Of a stretch of DNA of 64,000 bases, positions 44,235-52,361 are shown in pieces. The notes under the pieces are model-generated. The model was given only the letters and a program-made list of their open reading frames with translations. It did not search any database and was not told where the DNA came from. This stretch comes from Saprospiraceae bacterium (lineage in GTDB: Bacteria > Bacteroidota > Bacteroidia > Chitinophagales > Saprospiraceae): the NCBI GenBank assembly GCA_028285545.1, contig JANQPA010000065.1, positions 36,876-100,875 of the forward strand, written 5' to 3'. Made by a program: the position numbers and the translations under genes. The number at the start of each line of letters is the position of its first letter. Position 1 is the first letter of the stretch.

Positions 44235-45545
44235 TTATAAACTCTCAGCAATTGCCTGATCCAAAATGGCTATCCCTAAATCAATCTCCTCTTTCGAAAC
44301 CGTAAGGGGTGGAGCTATCCGAAATACTCCTGCAAAACCTTTTACTCGTACAATATTCATACTCAAACCTAATTCCAGGCATCGATCCGAGATAAGGTGG
44401 CCAAGGTCTGGTGCTGGAGCTTTGGTTTCTCGATCTTTGACAATTTCTATTCCTAATAAAAGACCTCGTCCTCTTACATCTCCAATACACTCATATTTTT
44501 CTTGAAGAAGAATTAATTGTTCTTTTAAGTAATCTCCTTGCTCCTGCGCTTTTTGAGCCAACTGCTCTTCTTCCAGTATTTTTAGCATCGCCAGGCCTAC
44601 TTCCGCAGGGAGAGGGTCTGAAATATGCGATGTCACATTAATGTAGCCTCTTGAAAAACAGGTTTCCTCAATTTCTTTGCTGGTAATGGTAGCTGCTAGG
44701 GGCAGGCCTCCTCCCAGTGTTTTGGATAAGGTTAAAAAATCAGGGACTATTCCATCTCTTTCAAAAGCAAAATTAAAACCCACTCTACCAAGAGCCGTTT
44801 GCGCTTCATCTGAAATAAAAAGTAAACCTCGTTCTTTACATAATTCTTTGAGGCGATTTAAATAAGACTCTGGCAGATCAATGATGCCTGCCGCACTCAA
44901 AATGGGTTCTGCAATGAAAGCAGCATAAGAGCCAACAGACTGTCGGTCAGCCATCTCCATGCCTACTTCCAGGCAGGTATTATCGCATGTACCCGAACAA
45001 TGTTTGATGGGGCAGCGATAGGCGTATGGTGCAGGTATGGCTAAACTTCCTGGCATAACAGGACCATAACCTCTGCGTGTATGCGAATAAGTGTGAGATT
45101 GAGATCCGGCCGTCATCCCGTGCCAGGAGCCTGTAAAACCAATTACCTCGAAACCGCCAGTATAGAGCTTAGCCATCCTAAGGGCTACCTCGTTGGATTC
45201 AGAGCCTGTGTTGATAAGGATACATTTATCTAATCCTTCAGGCAAAAGATCCACAAGTTGTTTACATAAGTCCACTACCGGTGGAGACAACATGGTGCTC
45301 AAGAGGTGAAGGGAATGGTCACAGGCTTTTTGGATGGCCTCTAATACCACAGGGTGATTGTGGCCGTAGATTGAACACATCTGGCCAGAAGTAAAATCCA
45401 GAATGGCTTTTCCATCTGTTGTATAAATATAGGATCCCTTTGCTTTATGAATTAAGTAAGGAGAAAATTCTCCACAATATCTAATGAGTACTTCTTCGGC
45501 TTCTTTCAACCATTGGTTTTTTTGATTGTGTATTGATTTATTCAT
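44235..45545 (-). CDS. dgdA: 2,2-dialkylglycine decarboxylase-like class III aminotransferase
   Basis: 436 residues, PLP fold type I. The sequence matches dialkylglycine decarboxylase from end to end: Gln55 in FTSGQMCS, Trp141 in GSWHGM, the Asp of SDEAQTALGR, the Schiff-base Lys275 in LSKTLGGGLP, Thr305 in TSHISDP, and Arg409 in FRIAPPLT. These residues bind the substrate, the PLP and the alkali ions in the known enzyme, which decarboxylates 2,2-dialkylglycines such as 2-aminoisobutyrate and transfers the amino group to pyruvate. A four-cysteine insert (178, 183, 187, 191) is different. It is likely co-transcribed with the cupin gene. Confidence 0.85.
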   Translation of the reverse strand: MNKSIHNQKNQWLKEAEEVLIRYCGEFSPYLIHKAKGSYIYTTDGKAILDFTSGQMCSIYGHNHPVVLEAIQKACDHSLHLLSTMLSPPVVDLCKQLVDLLPEGLDKCILINTGSESNEVALRMAKLYTGGFEVIGFTGSWHGMTAGSQSHTYSHTRRGYGPVMPGSLAIPAPYAYRCPIKHCSGTCDNTCLEVGMEMADRQSVGSYAAFIAEPILSAAGIIDLPESYLNRLKELCKERGLLFISDEAQTALGRVGFNFAFERDGIVPDFLTLSKTLGGGLPLAATITSKEIEETCFSRGYINVTSHISDPLPAEVGLAMLKILEEEQLAQKAQEQGDYLKEQLILLQEKYECIGDVRGRGLLLGIEIVKDRETKAPAPDLGHLISDRCLELGLSMNIVRVKGFAGVFRIAPPLTVSKEEIDLGIAILDQAIAESL

Positions 45546-45985
45546 AATTCCGAGTTTTATTCCATAATTCTTAGGGCTTAAACCACTTCTATTCTTCCTT
45601 TTTTTAAAATCAATTGCCTATATGTTCTCAAAATTTGGCATGCCTCGACTACTTGTATTTTCAAGCAATTTTATAGCCTCTTGAATTCTATAACCATTCA
45701 CAAAAGCATAAAAGTTCAAATTAAGGTTTTTGTTAATGATATGAGGTGAATTCTGGAAGGAATCGTCCGATTTTTACAAATACTTTTAATGATAAGTCTC
45801 CATTTGGAAGGTACTTTTTTGATTTATTGGAGAGCTTAATAAGGCTAGGTTTTCTACCCTTTATTTAGAAGAAAGGATAGGAGAAGAGTACTTTTTTAAT
45901 CTCACGCAACTGCCATAAGCTGTTACGTGAGATTAAAGATTCATTTAATAAGGATGCTCAGTTTTGCAATATCGAACAAGGAATG
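45546..45985. other. 440-base gap, no gene
   Basis: There is no credible open frame on either strand. It holds the leader of the decarboxylase-like gene and, near the far end, a 12-bp hairpin following the peroxidase gene. Confidence 0.7.
45895..45937 (-). terminator. 12-bp hairpin after the peroxidase gene
   Basis: TTTAATCTCACG (45895-45906) pairs with CGTGAGATTAAA (45926-45937). An AAC/GTT extension inside the stem follows one mismatch. The stop is at 45986. Confidence 0.6.
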
Positions 45986-47347
45986 CTAATAAGACTTAGT
46001 AGCTCGACTTAAATCCTCTTCCATTGAAAGACCGCTGGGCACTTTTTGAGGAACCATTTTTTTCAATTGTGTCACTTTGGAATCGGTCAGACTTTTCAAA
46101 AAGCTAAGCAAATCTGAAATCTGATCATCATTTAGAGCTTGAGCGTTTAGCAGCTGTTTATCAAGAGTTTCTACTACCATTCCGATCGATTGCTCATCTC
46201 CTTTATAAGTTTTTTGAAGCTGTTTTTCCAATTGGGTGGGGTCATAGTTTTGAAGCTGTTTTTCAGGGTCAAGATGATGGCGTATTACTTCTTCCAGGGT
46301 GCCATAAGCTCCATTATGCATCCAGGGGCCGGTAATGGCTACATTTCTTAGTGGAGGTGTTCGAAAGGCAAATCGATCTTTCCACTCTCCAGTTTCCGCA
46401 TAACGACCATAATCATAGGGCTTACCATTATCTCTTCCGGGACCAAATTGTGGTACGCCAATATTGTGAAACTTCTGATCTGTCATCAAATTGCCACTAT
46501 GGCATGATGAGCAATTTGCGGCACCATAGAATAAAAGAGCACCTCTTTTGGCGGAGAGGTCAATTGCATTTTCTTTGCCTGCCAGGTATTGATCCCAAGG
46601 ACTATCCTCAAAAGTAAAGGCTTCTGCTTCAAAAGCAGCAATAGCATTAGCAGCATGTTGGAAGCCTAGTTTTTTAAGCGGAATTTCTGGATAAACTTTT
46701 TGGAACAATTGCCGATAGTCTTCGAATTTAAGGATGCGATTCATCAGTGCTCTCCAAACCGATTGCGGAGCCGCATCACTTATCAAGGCTAATTCATTTA
46801 ATTCACCGTTAATGTCCCGATCACTTATCCGCCCTCGCATTTCATCTCTTGATAGCACAGGGAACATAGCCTGAGCTGCCAATACATTTTCCACACCTTG
46901 GGGGAATTTTTCTTCCGCCGGGGTTTCAAACTGCCCATCCTCAAGCTGTTTTACACGACCATCCCAAAACATGGTATGCCAACCTTCCGCTCCTCTGTTA
47001 AAAATTTCGGGAGAATTTCTGGGGATTCGGAGTCTGTTTTTTCCCATTTTTCGAATGCTTCCCAGGCCTTTTCCACCAACACCTATAGCTAGTGACAAGC
47101 TATCCCCGGATTGTAGGGTAGGATGATGACAAGTAGCGCAAGAAATGTCCTTATTACCGCTTAAAATTTTGTCAAAAAAAAGCAGGCGACCCAATTCTAT
47201 TTTATCTGGATTCGCGGACTCCTCTTTTTGGGGTGGGGTTAATTGCTCAGATTGTATGGTTTTTTGCAATTCTTTGTCTAATTGATCCTGTATAAAGCCT
47301 AAAGACAGGATGGCCACACAAATAATGAAAAAAATGCTCTTTTTCAT
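45986..47347 (-). CDS. Di-heme cytochrome c peroxidase (MauG/CcpA family)
   Basis: 453 residues with an export signal (MKKSIFFIICVAILSLGFI). Two CxxCH heme sites: ISCATCHHP (Cys70, Cys73, His74) and ANCSSCHSG (Cys279, Cys282, His283), the layout of di-heme peroxidases. Conserved regions RNSPEIFNRG and TPPLRNVAITGPWMHNGAYG are also present. It reduces H2O2 in the periplasm or oxidises a partner protein. The hydrophilic tail after 430 (KMVPQKVPSGLSMEEDL) is typical of the Bacteroidota branch. Single gene with hairpins on both sides. Confidence 0.93.
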   Translation of the reverse strand: MKKSIFFIICVAILSLGFIQDQLDKELQKTIQSEQLTPPQKEESANPDKIELGRLLFFDKILSGNKDISCATCHHPTLQSGDSLSLAIGVGGKGLGSIRKMGKNRLRIPRNSPEIFNRGAEGWHTMFWDGRVKQLEDGQFETPAEEKFPQGVENVLAAQAMFPVLSRDEMRGRISDRDINGELNELALISDAAPQSVWRALMNRILKFEDYRQLFQKVYPEIPLKKLGFQHAANAIAAFEAEAFTFEDSPWDQYLAGKENAIDLSAKRGALLFYGAANCSSCHSGNLMTDQKFHNIGVPQFGPGRDNGKPYDYGRYAETGEWKDRFAFRTPPLRNVAITGPWMHNGAYGTLEEVIRHHLDPEKQLQNYDPTQLEKQLQKTYKGDEQSIGMVVETLDKQLLNAQALNDDQISDLLSFLKSLTDSKVTQLKKMVPQKVPSGLSMEEDLSRATKSY

Positions 47348-47395
47348 GATATTCGAATTAATGGGTTCTTAGTTTTTGGAGCTTAATTGAGGCAT

Positions 47396-47442
47396 GTCCA
47401 GGCTGCTTGAAAAAGATTGTAGCTTAAAAAAACAGCCTGGAC
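47396..47442 (-). terminator. 10-bp inverted repeat after the hypothetical 47499 gene
   Basis: GTCCAGGCTG (47396-47405) pairs with CAGCCTGGAC (47433-47442) around a 27-base loop that contains runs of A. It sits 57 bases past the stop on the minus strand. Confidence 0.55.
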
Positions 47443-47498
47443 CTGGGTTTCTTGGGTTTTTTAAAGGGATATTATGGGGAATTATAATTAACAGTCGG

Positions 47499-48215
47499 TT
47501 AATTGTTAGGGAGATCCTTTATGTTAGGGAGTAGTGCAAAAAGCTGAACATGGGTAGCTTTTCCAAAAGGTCCGGCATCAGAAGCATAGGTTTTTTTATC
47601 GCTGTGGTAAGCAACGGCCAATCCACTCATCAGTTGATTATTACCCAATTGCAAACACCTTTCGAAACGTAAATCAACTTTGGCATTTCCTTCTGCATCC
47701 GTTGTAAATGCCGCTTGAGAACCGTCTCTTTCACCAATAGGAATGTCAAGGGTTCCTGTAAAGGGCTCGGTGGGTGGAGCTGGCATGAAAAAATGCCAAA
47801 TAGTATATATGGAATTAGGTACAAGATTATTATATTCTGCTTTAAAGGTACCCCAACCGCCTTCACATGAACAGCTTGCCGTGCCAGAAGCGCCCAACCA
47901 TTCTTTAAGAGTAAAGCCCAGAGCTTGACCTTTTAAATGAGGTCCAGCTTTTTTAGCATCAAAAGGGTCGTGGTGCTGCTCGGTAGCGGTAGTATAAACC
48001 TGGGAGTCAAGATAATTTTCTTCTTCTCCAGGTAATACCCTATAGACTAATCCGGATCCAGGTTCTTTTTCAACAAAAACATCCTGCTCTATCATACCTG
48101 CTTTTAAATGGTCCACGAAGGTTAACTCAATGGTTTTATCTGTTGGTTCACTTGTGAAAGCTGAAAAAACTAAGATTATTAAAGCTAAGAATGTGATCCC
48201 AATAGTCTTTTTCAT
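47499..48215 (-). CDS. Secreted hypothetical protein
   Basis: 238 residues from the ATG at 48215, chosen for a proper signal peptide (MKKTIGITFLALIILVFSAF). The mature part is a beta-rich domain with no named family. It contains GASGTASCSCEGGWGTFKAE, then NSIYTIWHFFMPAPP and MSGLAVAYHSDKKTYASDAG, resembling cell-surface proteins of marine Bacteroidota. Two closely spaced cysteines (SCSC) may bind metal or form a disulfide. Single gene. Confidence 0.65.
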   Translation of the reverse strand: MKKTIGITFLALIILVFSAFTSEPTDKTIELTFVDHLKAGMIEQDVFVEKEPGSGLVYRVLPGEEENYLDSQVYTTATEQHHDPFDAKKAGPHLKGQALGFTLKEWLGASGTASCSCEGGWGTFKAEYNNLVPNSIYTIWHFFMPAPPTEPFTGTLDIPIGERDGSQAAFTTDAEGNAKVDLRFERCLQLGNNQLMSGLAVAYHSDKKTYASDAGPFGKATHVQLFALLPNIKDLPNN

Positions 48216-48412
48216 TTTGTAATGTTTTATGGTTAACAAATAATCTTGAAACAAGCTTAAGGTTTATTCTTGCTCGTTTCAATGTTACTTGATTCACAAA
48301 GACCAATACTTGAGTTGTTGATATTAAATTACCAGTGGTTGGTAAAATCAAGGAATAGGAGTAGAATACTCATAATTCTATACTGTCTACTCTTAAAAGA
48401 ATATAATTGGGC

Positions 48413-48441
48413 GTCTAATAACGACGAAGGAGTTATTAGAC
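48413..48441 (-). terminator. 10-bp hairpin after the FG-GAP gene
   Basis: GTCTAATAAC (48413-48422) pairs with GTTATTAGAC (48432-48441) around a 9-base loop; GG/CC pairs flank it past one mismatch. The stop codon at 48460 is 18 bases away. Confidence 0.6.
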
Positions 48442-48459
48442 ACCCTCTATACTCATCAC

Positions 48460-49665
48460 CTATTTTCCAAAAAATAATATATCATCTCCTCGGAATCCAC
48501 AGATATAGATATCCATCTTAGCATCAGCATTAAAATCGGCTACTTGAAAGTCGAAAGGATAGCAATTGATTGATGGGAAAAAAGTGGTGGTTTGATCTGA
48601 AAAATGAGCTTGCCCATCATTTATCAACACCATCATAGACATACCATTAAAACGATTACCACATAAAAGATCCAGGTCTCCATCCTGGTCCAGGTCAACA
48701 AAATCTGAATCAACAGTTCTGAAATTGCTTTTAGGAATACGTTCATTTGTAGCTTCTGTAAAAAAGCCATTCCCATCATTCAATAACAGCCTGTTCTGAG
48801 GATCTCCAAAACCACCAAAATCTACATTTGAAAAAAAGATGTCCAGATCGCCATCACCATCTGCATCGCCAAAATCAGCATCACGGGTTTGATCATTTAT
48901 TTGGGGAAGTCGCTTCTCGTCAAAGCTAAAAAAGCCATTTCCATCATTAATAAGTATTCGATTAAAAGTCTCATTGCCTTCCAACAAATCCAGGTCTCCA
49001 TCCCCGTCAATATCTCCTAATTCGATATCCTGAGTGGTATAGTTGTTTTGTGGTAATCTTGTGCTTGTTTCATTTTTAAAGGTTCCTTTGTCATTGATTA
49101 ATATGACATTCTGCCCTGAGTTGCCGATAATAAGGTCCTCATCACCATCACCATCTAAATCAGTAGCCTCAACAGCATTGGAAGTACCTTTGACTGGTAT
49201 TTTGGAATCCACAGCCTTAAAAACAGCATGGCCTTGGTTTTCATAATACTCATTTGTTTGATCATCTTCACTTACAAAAACAATGTCGGGGTCTCCGTCT
49301 AGATCAAAATCCGCAATGGCAATATCTTCAGAATCGTGTCTTTGCCGGGGAAACCGTTGGTCACTTTCGTCCACTAATTGACCTCTGCCATCATTAATTA
49401 AAATAACATTTGCTTGGAACTCCATCGCTAGAATCATGTCCATATCCCCATCCTGGTCTATGTCGATGGCCTGTCCATCCATTGAATTGTTATTGAGGTT
49501 ATTGCTTTTTAAAAAAGTGGCGCTGACATTTTGGAAAGGGGGATCAGATACTGTTGAGCCAGAGCCTTCATTGTTTTTTGATAAATCACAACTGGTGCCA
49601 ATGAATAGATAGATACCAGCTAGTAAAATAGGGGCAATAAAATAGTGGTGTTGTGTGTGTTTCAT
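48460..49665 (-). CDS. FG-GAP/VCBS repeat lipoprotein with calcium motifs
   Basis: 401 residues. A signal with lipobox-like FIGTSC (Cys27) suggests surface anchoring. The remainder is about six VCBS/FG-GAP repeats, each with a D-x-D-x-D-G-D calcium loop (DIDQDGDMD, DFDLDGDPD, DLDGDGDED, DIDGDGDLD, DADGDGDLD, DLDQDGDLD) and an LINDG strand. It forms a beta-propeller, often with carbohydrate- or protein-binding roles. The motif FFPSINCYPFDFQVADFN in the last repeat is divergent. Single gene. Confidence 0.9.
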   Translation of the reverse strand: MKHTQHHYFIAPILLAGIYLFIGTSCDLSKNNEGSGSTVSDPPFQNVSATFLKSNNLNNNSMDGQAIDIDQDGDMDMILAMEFQANVILINDGRGQLVDESDQRFPRQRHDSEDIAIADFDLDGDPDIVFVSEDDQTNEYYENQGHAVFKAVDSKIPVKGTSNAVEATDLDGDGDEDLIIGNSGQNVILINDKGTFKNETSTRLPQNNYTTQDIELGDIDGDGDLDLLEGNETFNRILINDGNGFFSFDEKRLPQINDQTRDADFGDADGDGDLDIFFSNVDFGGFGDPQNRLLLNDGNGFFTEATNERIPKSNFRTVDSDFVDLDQDGDLDLLCGNRFNGMSMMVLINDGQAHFSDQTTTFFPSINCYPFDFQVADFNADAKMDIYICGFRGDDILFFGK

Positions 49666-49797
49666 AAATTTTAGTGCTTCGAGTGAATAATTAATGCACT
49701 TCTAATTTATGATGCCTTTAGGACATTCAAATGTCGGAAGGCGGACCTCCAACTGTTAGCATATCTTAAAAAGCAATATTGTACAAATAGTTATCTA

Positions 49798-49843
49798 CAG
49801 TTAATAATTGAGGGCGGCGACCCCCGCCCTCAATTATTAACTG
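49798..49843 (-). terminator. 20-bp perfect hairpin after the DoxX gene
   Basis: Arms 49798-49817 and 49824-49843 pair exactly around CGACCC, GC-rich next to the loop. The right arm is 17 bases past the stop at 49860. Confidence 0.85.
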
Positions 49844-49859
49844 AAATTTATTCATCTGT

Positions 49860-50192
49860 TTAATTTGTATTTAACTTGACCTGATAAGCTGCCAGGGCGA
49901 TAAATAAAATGGAAAACACGCCAAATCCTATCATTCCTTTCATAAATACGACAATTGTGGCAATTACAAAGGTGATGGCCATTATTATGGCACCATACCT
50001 GCGCGTTTTCTTGGGAATCAATAAGATTCCACCAACAACTTGAATGGCTCCAAAAATGAGAATACTTATATCCGTAAATCCTGCATTCCTGAACAATTCC
50101 ATCTCTTCAGGCATTTGGATGAGCTTGGTCAGCCCGGTAGCAATACTTAATAAAATGAGTATACCTAAAAGGATGAGTTTGACATATTTCAT
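49860..50192 (-). CDS. DoxX-like membrane protein
   Basis: 110 residues, four hydrophobic segments (about 4-20, 36-58, 66-85 and 88-106). The DoxX/DUF4870-type pattern includes LSIATGLTKLIQMPEEMELFR then IFGAIQVVGGILLIPKK, TRRYGAIIMAITFV and GVFSILFIALAAYQ. The biochemical function of these small quinol-linked or redox-associated proteins is unknown. It is followed by a very strong hairpin. Confidence 0.8.
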   Translation of the reverse strand: MKYVKLILLGILILLSIATGLTKLIQMPEEMELFRNAGFTDISILIFGAIQVVGGILLIPKKTRRYGAIIMAITFVIATIVVFMKGMIGFGVFSILFIALAAYQVKLNTN

Positions 50193-50240
50193 ATCTAAGA
50201 GCTTGATTTTAATTATTTGATAAAAAATTTCTCTTGTGCT

Positions 50241-50582
50241 TTAAACTAAACTAACCGCCTTTTTCACCAGAGTAATTAATGTGCTGCTATCAAAATCTTC
50301 GGATTTTAATCTCACTGTTCGGGTTTTGTTGCCATCACCCTCTAACCAACCAGAATCATCTTCAATCATAGCTCCATTGTGGAAAATCAGACTGACTTTA
50401 TCTTTGCCAACTACCGTCTGGATGAGGTTCTTTTTTTTATGAATGTAAGTCAGGCAATTTTTCCATTTGATGGCTTCCGTAAATTCTGGATTGGCCGATA
50501 AAATGATTTCTCTTTTCTTGAGAAAAACAGGCTTAATGTTTTCTGGAAGCGCCTGAATATAGTTTTCGATTTCCGGATTCAT
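50241..50582 (-). CDS. DUF1801 (YdhG-like) protein
   Basis: 113 residues, cytosolic. It has the family pattern IQALPENIKPVFLKKREIIL, TEAIKWKNCLTYIHKKKNLI, VSLIFHNGAMIEDD and the TRTVRLKSEDF string near the end. Its role is unknown. The DoxX gene lies 49 bases downstream in the same orientation, so the two could be one transcript. Confidence 0.85.
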   Translation of the reverse strand: MNPEIENYIQALPENIKPVFLKKREIILSANPEFTEAIKWKNCLTYIHKKKNLIQTVVGKDKVSLIFHNGAMIEDDSGWLEGDGNKTRTVRLKSEDFDSSTLITLVKKAVSLV

Positions 50583-50885
50583 TTTCTTGTTTTTATTAGA
50601 AAATTAAATTGCTATGGAAGTAAATATTGGTTGTTTATAATTTCAGGCACCAAATTTTGACACAGATAGACACAGGTTGTTACGGTTTATGTCAGTGCTG
50701 AATAAAATGCCTATTCAATAATTTCTGCTTGTTGCCCATGCCTTTCTACTTTCTACCTTTCTTGACTACCGGAGGTAGTTACTTTCTACTAAACATAGCT
50801 CCGCCAGCCCGCCGGTGGGCAGGTATCTGAGAAATACTGAAATTTGGCGTAATTTATTTAAGGTGGCCTTAGAGTGTGGTTTAAA
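50583..50885. other. About 300-base gap with dispersed element copy
   Basis: There is no open frame. 50657-50726 holds a dispersed ACACGGATT-type element copy. Around 50744-50830 there are pyrimidine-rich TTTCTAC units, ACTACCGGAGGTAGT (an 8-bp stem) and a GC-rich GCCC...GGGC hairpin. Confidence 0.55.
50657..50726 (+). repeat. Dispersed intergenic element, diverged copy
   Basis: TTTGACACAGATAGACACAG begins the head. The tail GTCAGTGCTGAATAAAATGC then ATTCAATAATTTC aligns with the TTAGTC...GAATAAAAC part of the 30685 and 34013 copies. Confidence 0.55.
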
Positions 50886-51302
50886 TTACTCTGGCTTTAC
50901 CTGAACCAGAGAAAACCAATTGCCGGAATCATCTTTAAACATCGCCTCTATGCCATAAAACTCTTCAGTTGGTTCCTTGGTAAATTCGACCCCTTTGTCT
51001 TTTAATTCTTGGTAAGTAGCATATATATCTTTTGATTCGAAAACACCAAATCCAAAAGTTCCACTTTTCACCAGATTGTCTAACTGGGCTGCAATTTCAG
51101 GTTTAAACATTCCGCCTTTGTGTATGGGCATGAGTGTGATTTCCAAATTTGGCTGATCTTTCGGCGAAACAGTCAACCAAAAAGCTCCTTCTCCAATAGG
51201 AATGTTCATTTTTTCTTCAAAACCTAATTTGTTGACATAAAAATCTCTTGCACTCTCCTGGTCAATGACATAAACACTGGCGTGCGTTAAATTGGTGATC
51301 AT
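50886..51302 (-). CDS. VOC-family protein (glyoxalase/bleomycin-resistance fold)
   Basis: 138 residues, cytosolic. The VOC beta-alpha-beta-beta-beta pattern is repeated: THASVYVIDQESARDFYVNK then LGFEEKMNIPIGEG; second half YATYQELKDKGVEFTKEP and AMFKDDSGNWFSLVQ, which includes the common E/D-x-x-G-N motif. The metal-binding or substrate residues are not certain. An inverted repeat (51345-51380) lies upstream of the start and could bind a regulator; the AraC gene further upstream is on the same strand. Confidence 0.87.
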   Translation of the reverse strand: MITNLTHASVYVIDQESARDFYVNKLGFEEKMNIPIGEGAFWLTVSPKDQPNLEITLMPIHKGGMFKPEIAAQLDNLVKSGTFGFGVFESKDIYATYQELKDKGVEFTKEPTEEFYGIEAMFKDDSGNWFSLVQVKPE

Positions 51303-51344
51303 AGGTATTATTTTTTCTAAAGAAACGAATCGAAAATAGATTTA

Positions 51345-51380
51345 GCTTATCGAAAATTGCTATTCGAAATTTCGATAAGC
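51345..51380. promoter_or_regulatory. Short inverted repeat upstream of the VOC gene
   Basis: GCTTATCGAAA (51345-51355) is repeated in inverse as TTTCGATAAGC (51370-51380), 43 bases upstream of the VOC start. It may be an operator or part of the AraC-to-VOC boundary; no binding protein is known. Confidence 0.4.
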
Positions 51381-51390
51381 ACCAAGTAGT

Positions 51391-51444
51391 TTAAGTTTTA
51401 AAGACATTTTGACCGTACTCGGTCAAAATGTCTTTAAAACTTAA
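51391..51444 (-). terminator. 24-bp perfect hairpin after the AraC gene
   Basis: Arms 51391-51414 and 51421-51444 are exact complements around GTACTC, with AAGACATTTTGACC next to the loop. The right arm is 11 bases past the stop at 51456. Confidence 0.8.
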
Positions 51445-51455
51445 AGAATAAAAAA

Positions 51456-51881
51456 TCATTCTTTCCAGCCAAAATTCTCGGCAAAACAGTTGGGAATAAA
51501 TTGGAAAGGAGTTTGCTTCTTTTGCTGCTGTTTGTGCTGCTGTTGTTCAGCATATGCTTTAGGAGAGAATCCAGTACATTTTTTAAAGAGAAGGGTAAAA
51601 GAGGGAATGCTGTCAAAACCGACAGCATAACAAACATCACTAACTGACCTATCGGATTGTAGCAGTTCTTTTGCTTTTTTAATGCGTACTTCCGTCAGAT
51701 ATTGGTGTGGAGATTTACCGTATGCCTTTTTGAATAAGCGCAAAAAGTGGAATTTAGAAAAACAAGCTTTTTCGGAAATGTTGCGCAATTCTATCTTTTG
51801 ATGGTAGTTTTGATCAATAAAAAGTTTTGCTTCTACAATTCTTCGATAGATGTACATCTTCGGGTGAACCTCTTCTTTCAT
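51456..51881 (-). CDS. AraC-family transcriptional regulator (stand-alone HTH)
   Basis: 141 residues from the ATG at 51881; the longer frame begins with TTG. The AraC HTH_18 domain is present: RNISEKACFSKFHFLRLFKK as the first helix-turn-helix, then the connecting GKSPHQYLTEVRIKKAKELL and VSDVCYAVGFDSIPSFTLLF. No effector domain precedes it, and a low-complexity Gln/Lys-rich tail follows (AEQQQHKQQQKKQ). It starts 7 bases after the cupin gene and forms an operon with it, so the cupin may be linked to its signal. Confidence 0.87.
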   Translation of the reverse strand: MKEEVHPKMYIYRRIVEAKLFIDQNYHQKIELRNISEKACFSKFHFLRLFKKAYGKSPHQYLTEVRIKKAKELLQSDRSVSDVCYAVGFDSIPSFTLLFKKCTGFSPKAYAEQQQHKQQQKKQTPFQFIPNCFAENFGWKE

Positions 51882-51888
51882 TGTTGCT

Positions 51889-52290
51889 TTATTGGTCAAA
51901 AAATACAAGTACTACTAAATCCTCTTCAATATCAAAAAAACGATGAGGAATTTCGGCTTTGACAAATAATATACTTCCCGGCCCAGCATCTGTTATTTGA
52001 TCCCCTGCTTTAAATTTAGCTTTTCCGGATACTACATAATATACTTCATCTGTATCATGTGGTTGTTGGCGATCTTCAGCACCTGCCTTTAGATGATAAA
52101 GGCCGGTGAGAACATTTTTTCCTTGTAAAAAAGGGAGCCAGGGTCTTCCGTTTTCTTGTTGTTTGGCTTTTAAATCGTCCAATTGGAATTCTAAAAAGTT
52201 GGGATCTTCCTTTGAATTGTTTTGCTGGCCAGAAGCAGTAATGCCCAAGCAAATGGAAAAAAGGGCAAAGAGTATAATTTCTTTTTTCAT
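51889..52290 (-). CDS. Secreted cupin-domain protein
   Basis: 133 residues with a signal peptide (to about 22, ITASGQ). It contains a single cupin_2 domain: LTGLYHLKAGAEDRQQPHDTDEVYYVV in pieces, with the first motif H-x(4)-E and the second motif around GPGSILFVKAEIPHRF. The metal ligands His and Glu in motif 1 and His in motif 2 are conserved, so it probably binds a divalent metal and a small ligand in the periplasm. It is co-transcribed with the AraC regulator, 7 bases apart. Confidence 0.85.
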   Translation of the reverse strand: MKKEIILFALFSICLGITASGQQNNSKEDPNFLEFQLDDLKAKQQENGRPWLPFLQGKNVLTGLYHLKAGAEDRQQPHDTDEVYYVVSGKAKFKAGDQITDAGPGSILFVKAEIPHRFFDIEEDLVVLVFFDQ

Positions 52291-52361
52291 AAGGGTGATT
52301 TATGGTGATACCTTAAAATATGAAAAAATAGAATACTCCTTGCGACCCCAACTGTCGGATA

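Noticed and set aside
44281..44505. Alternative frames within the decarboxylase gene
   Set aside because: They overlap a gene with full catalytic residues and have no domain match.
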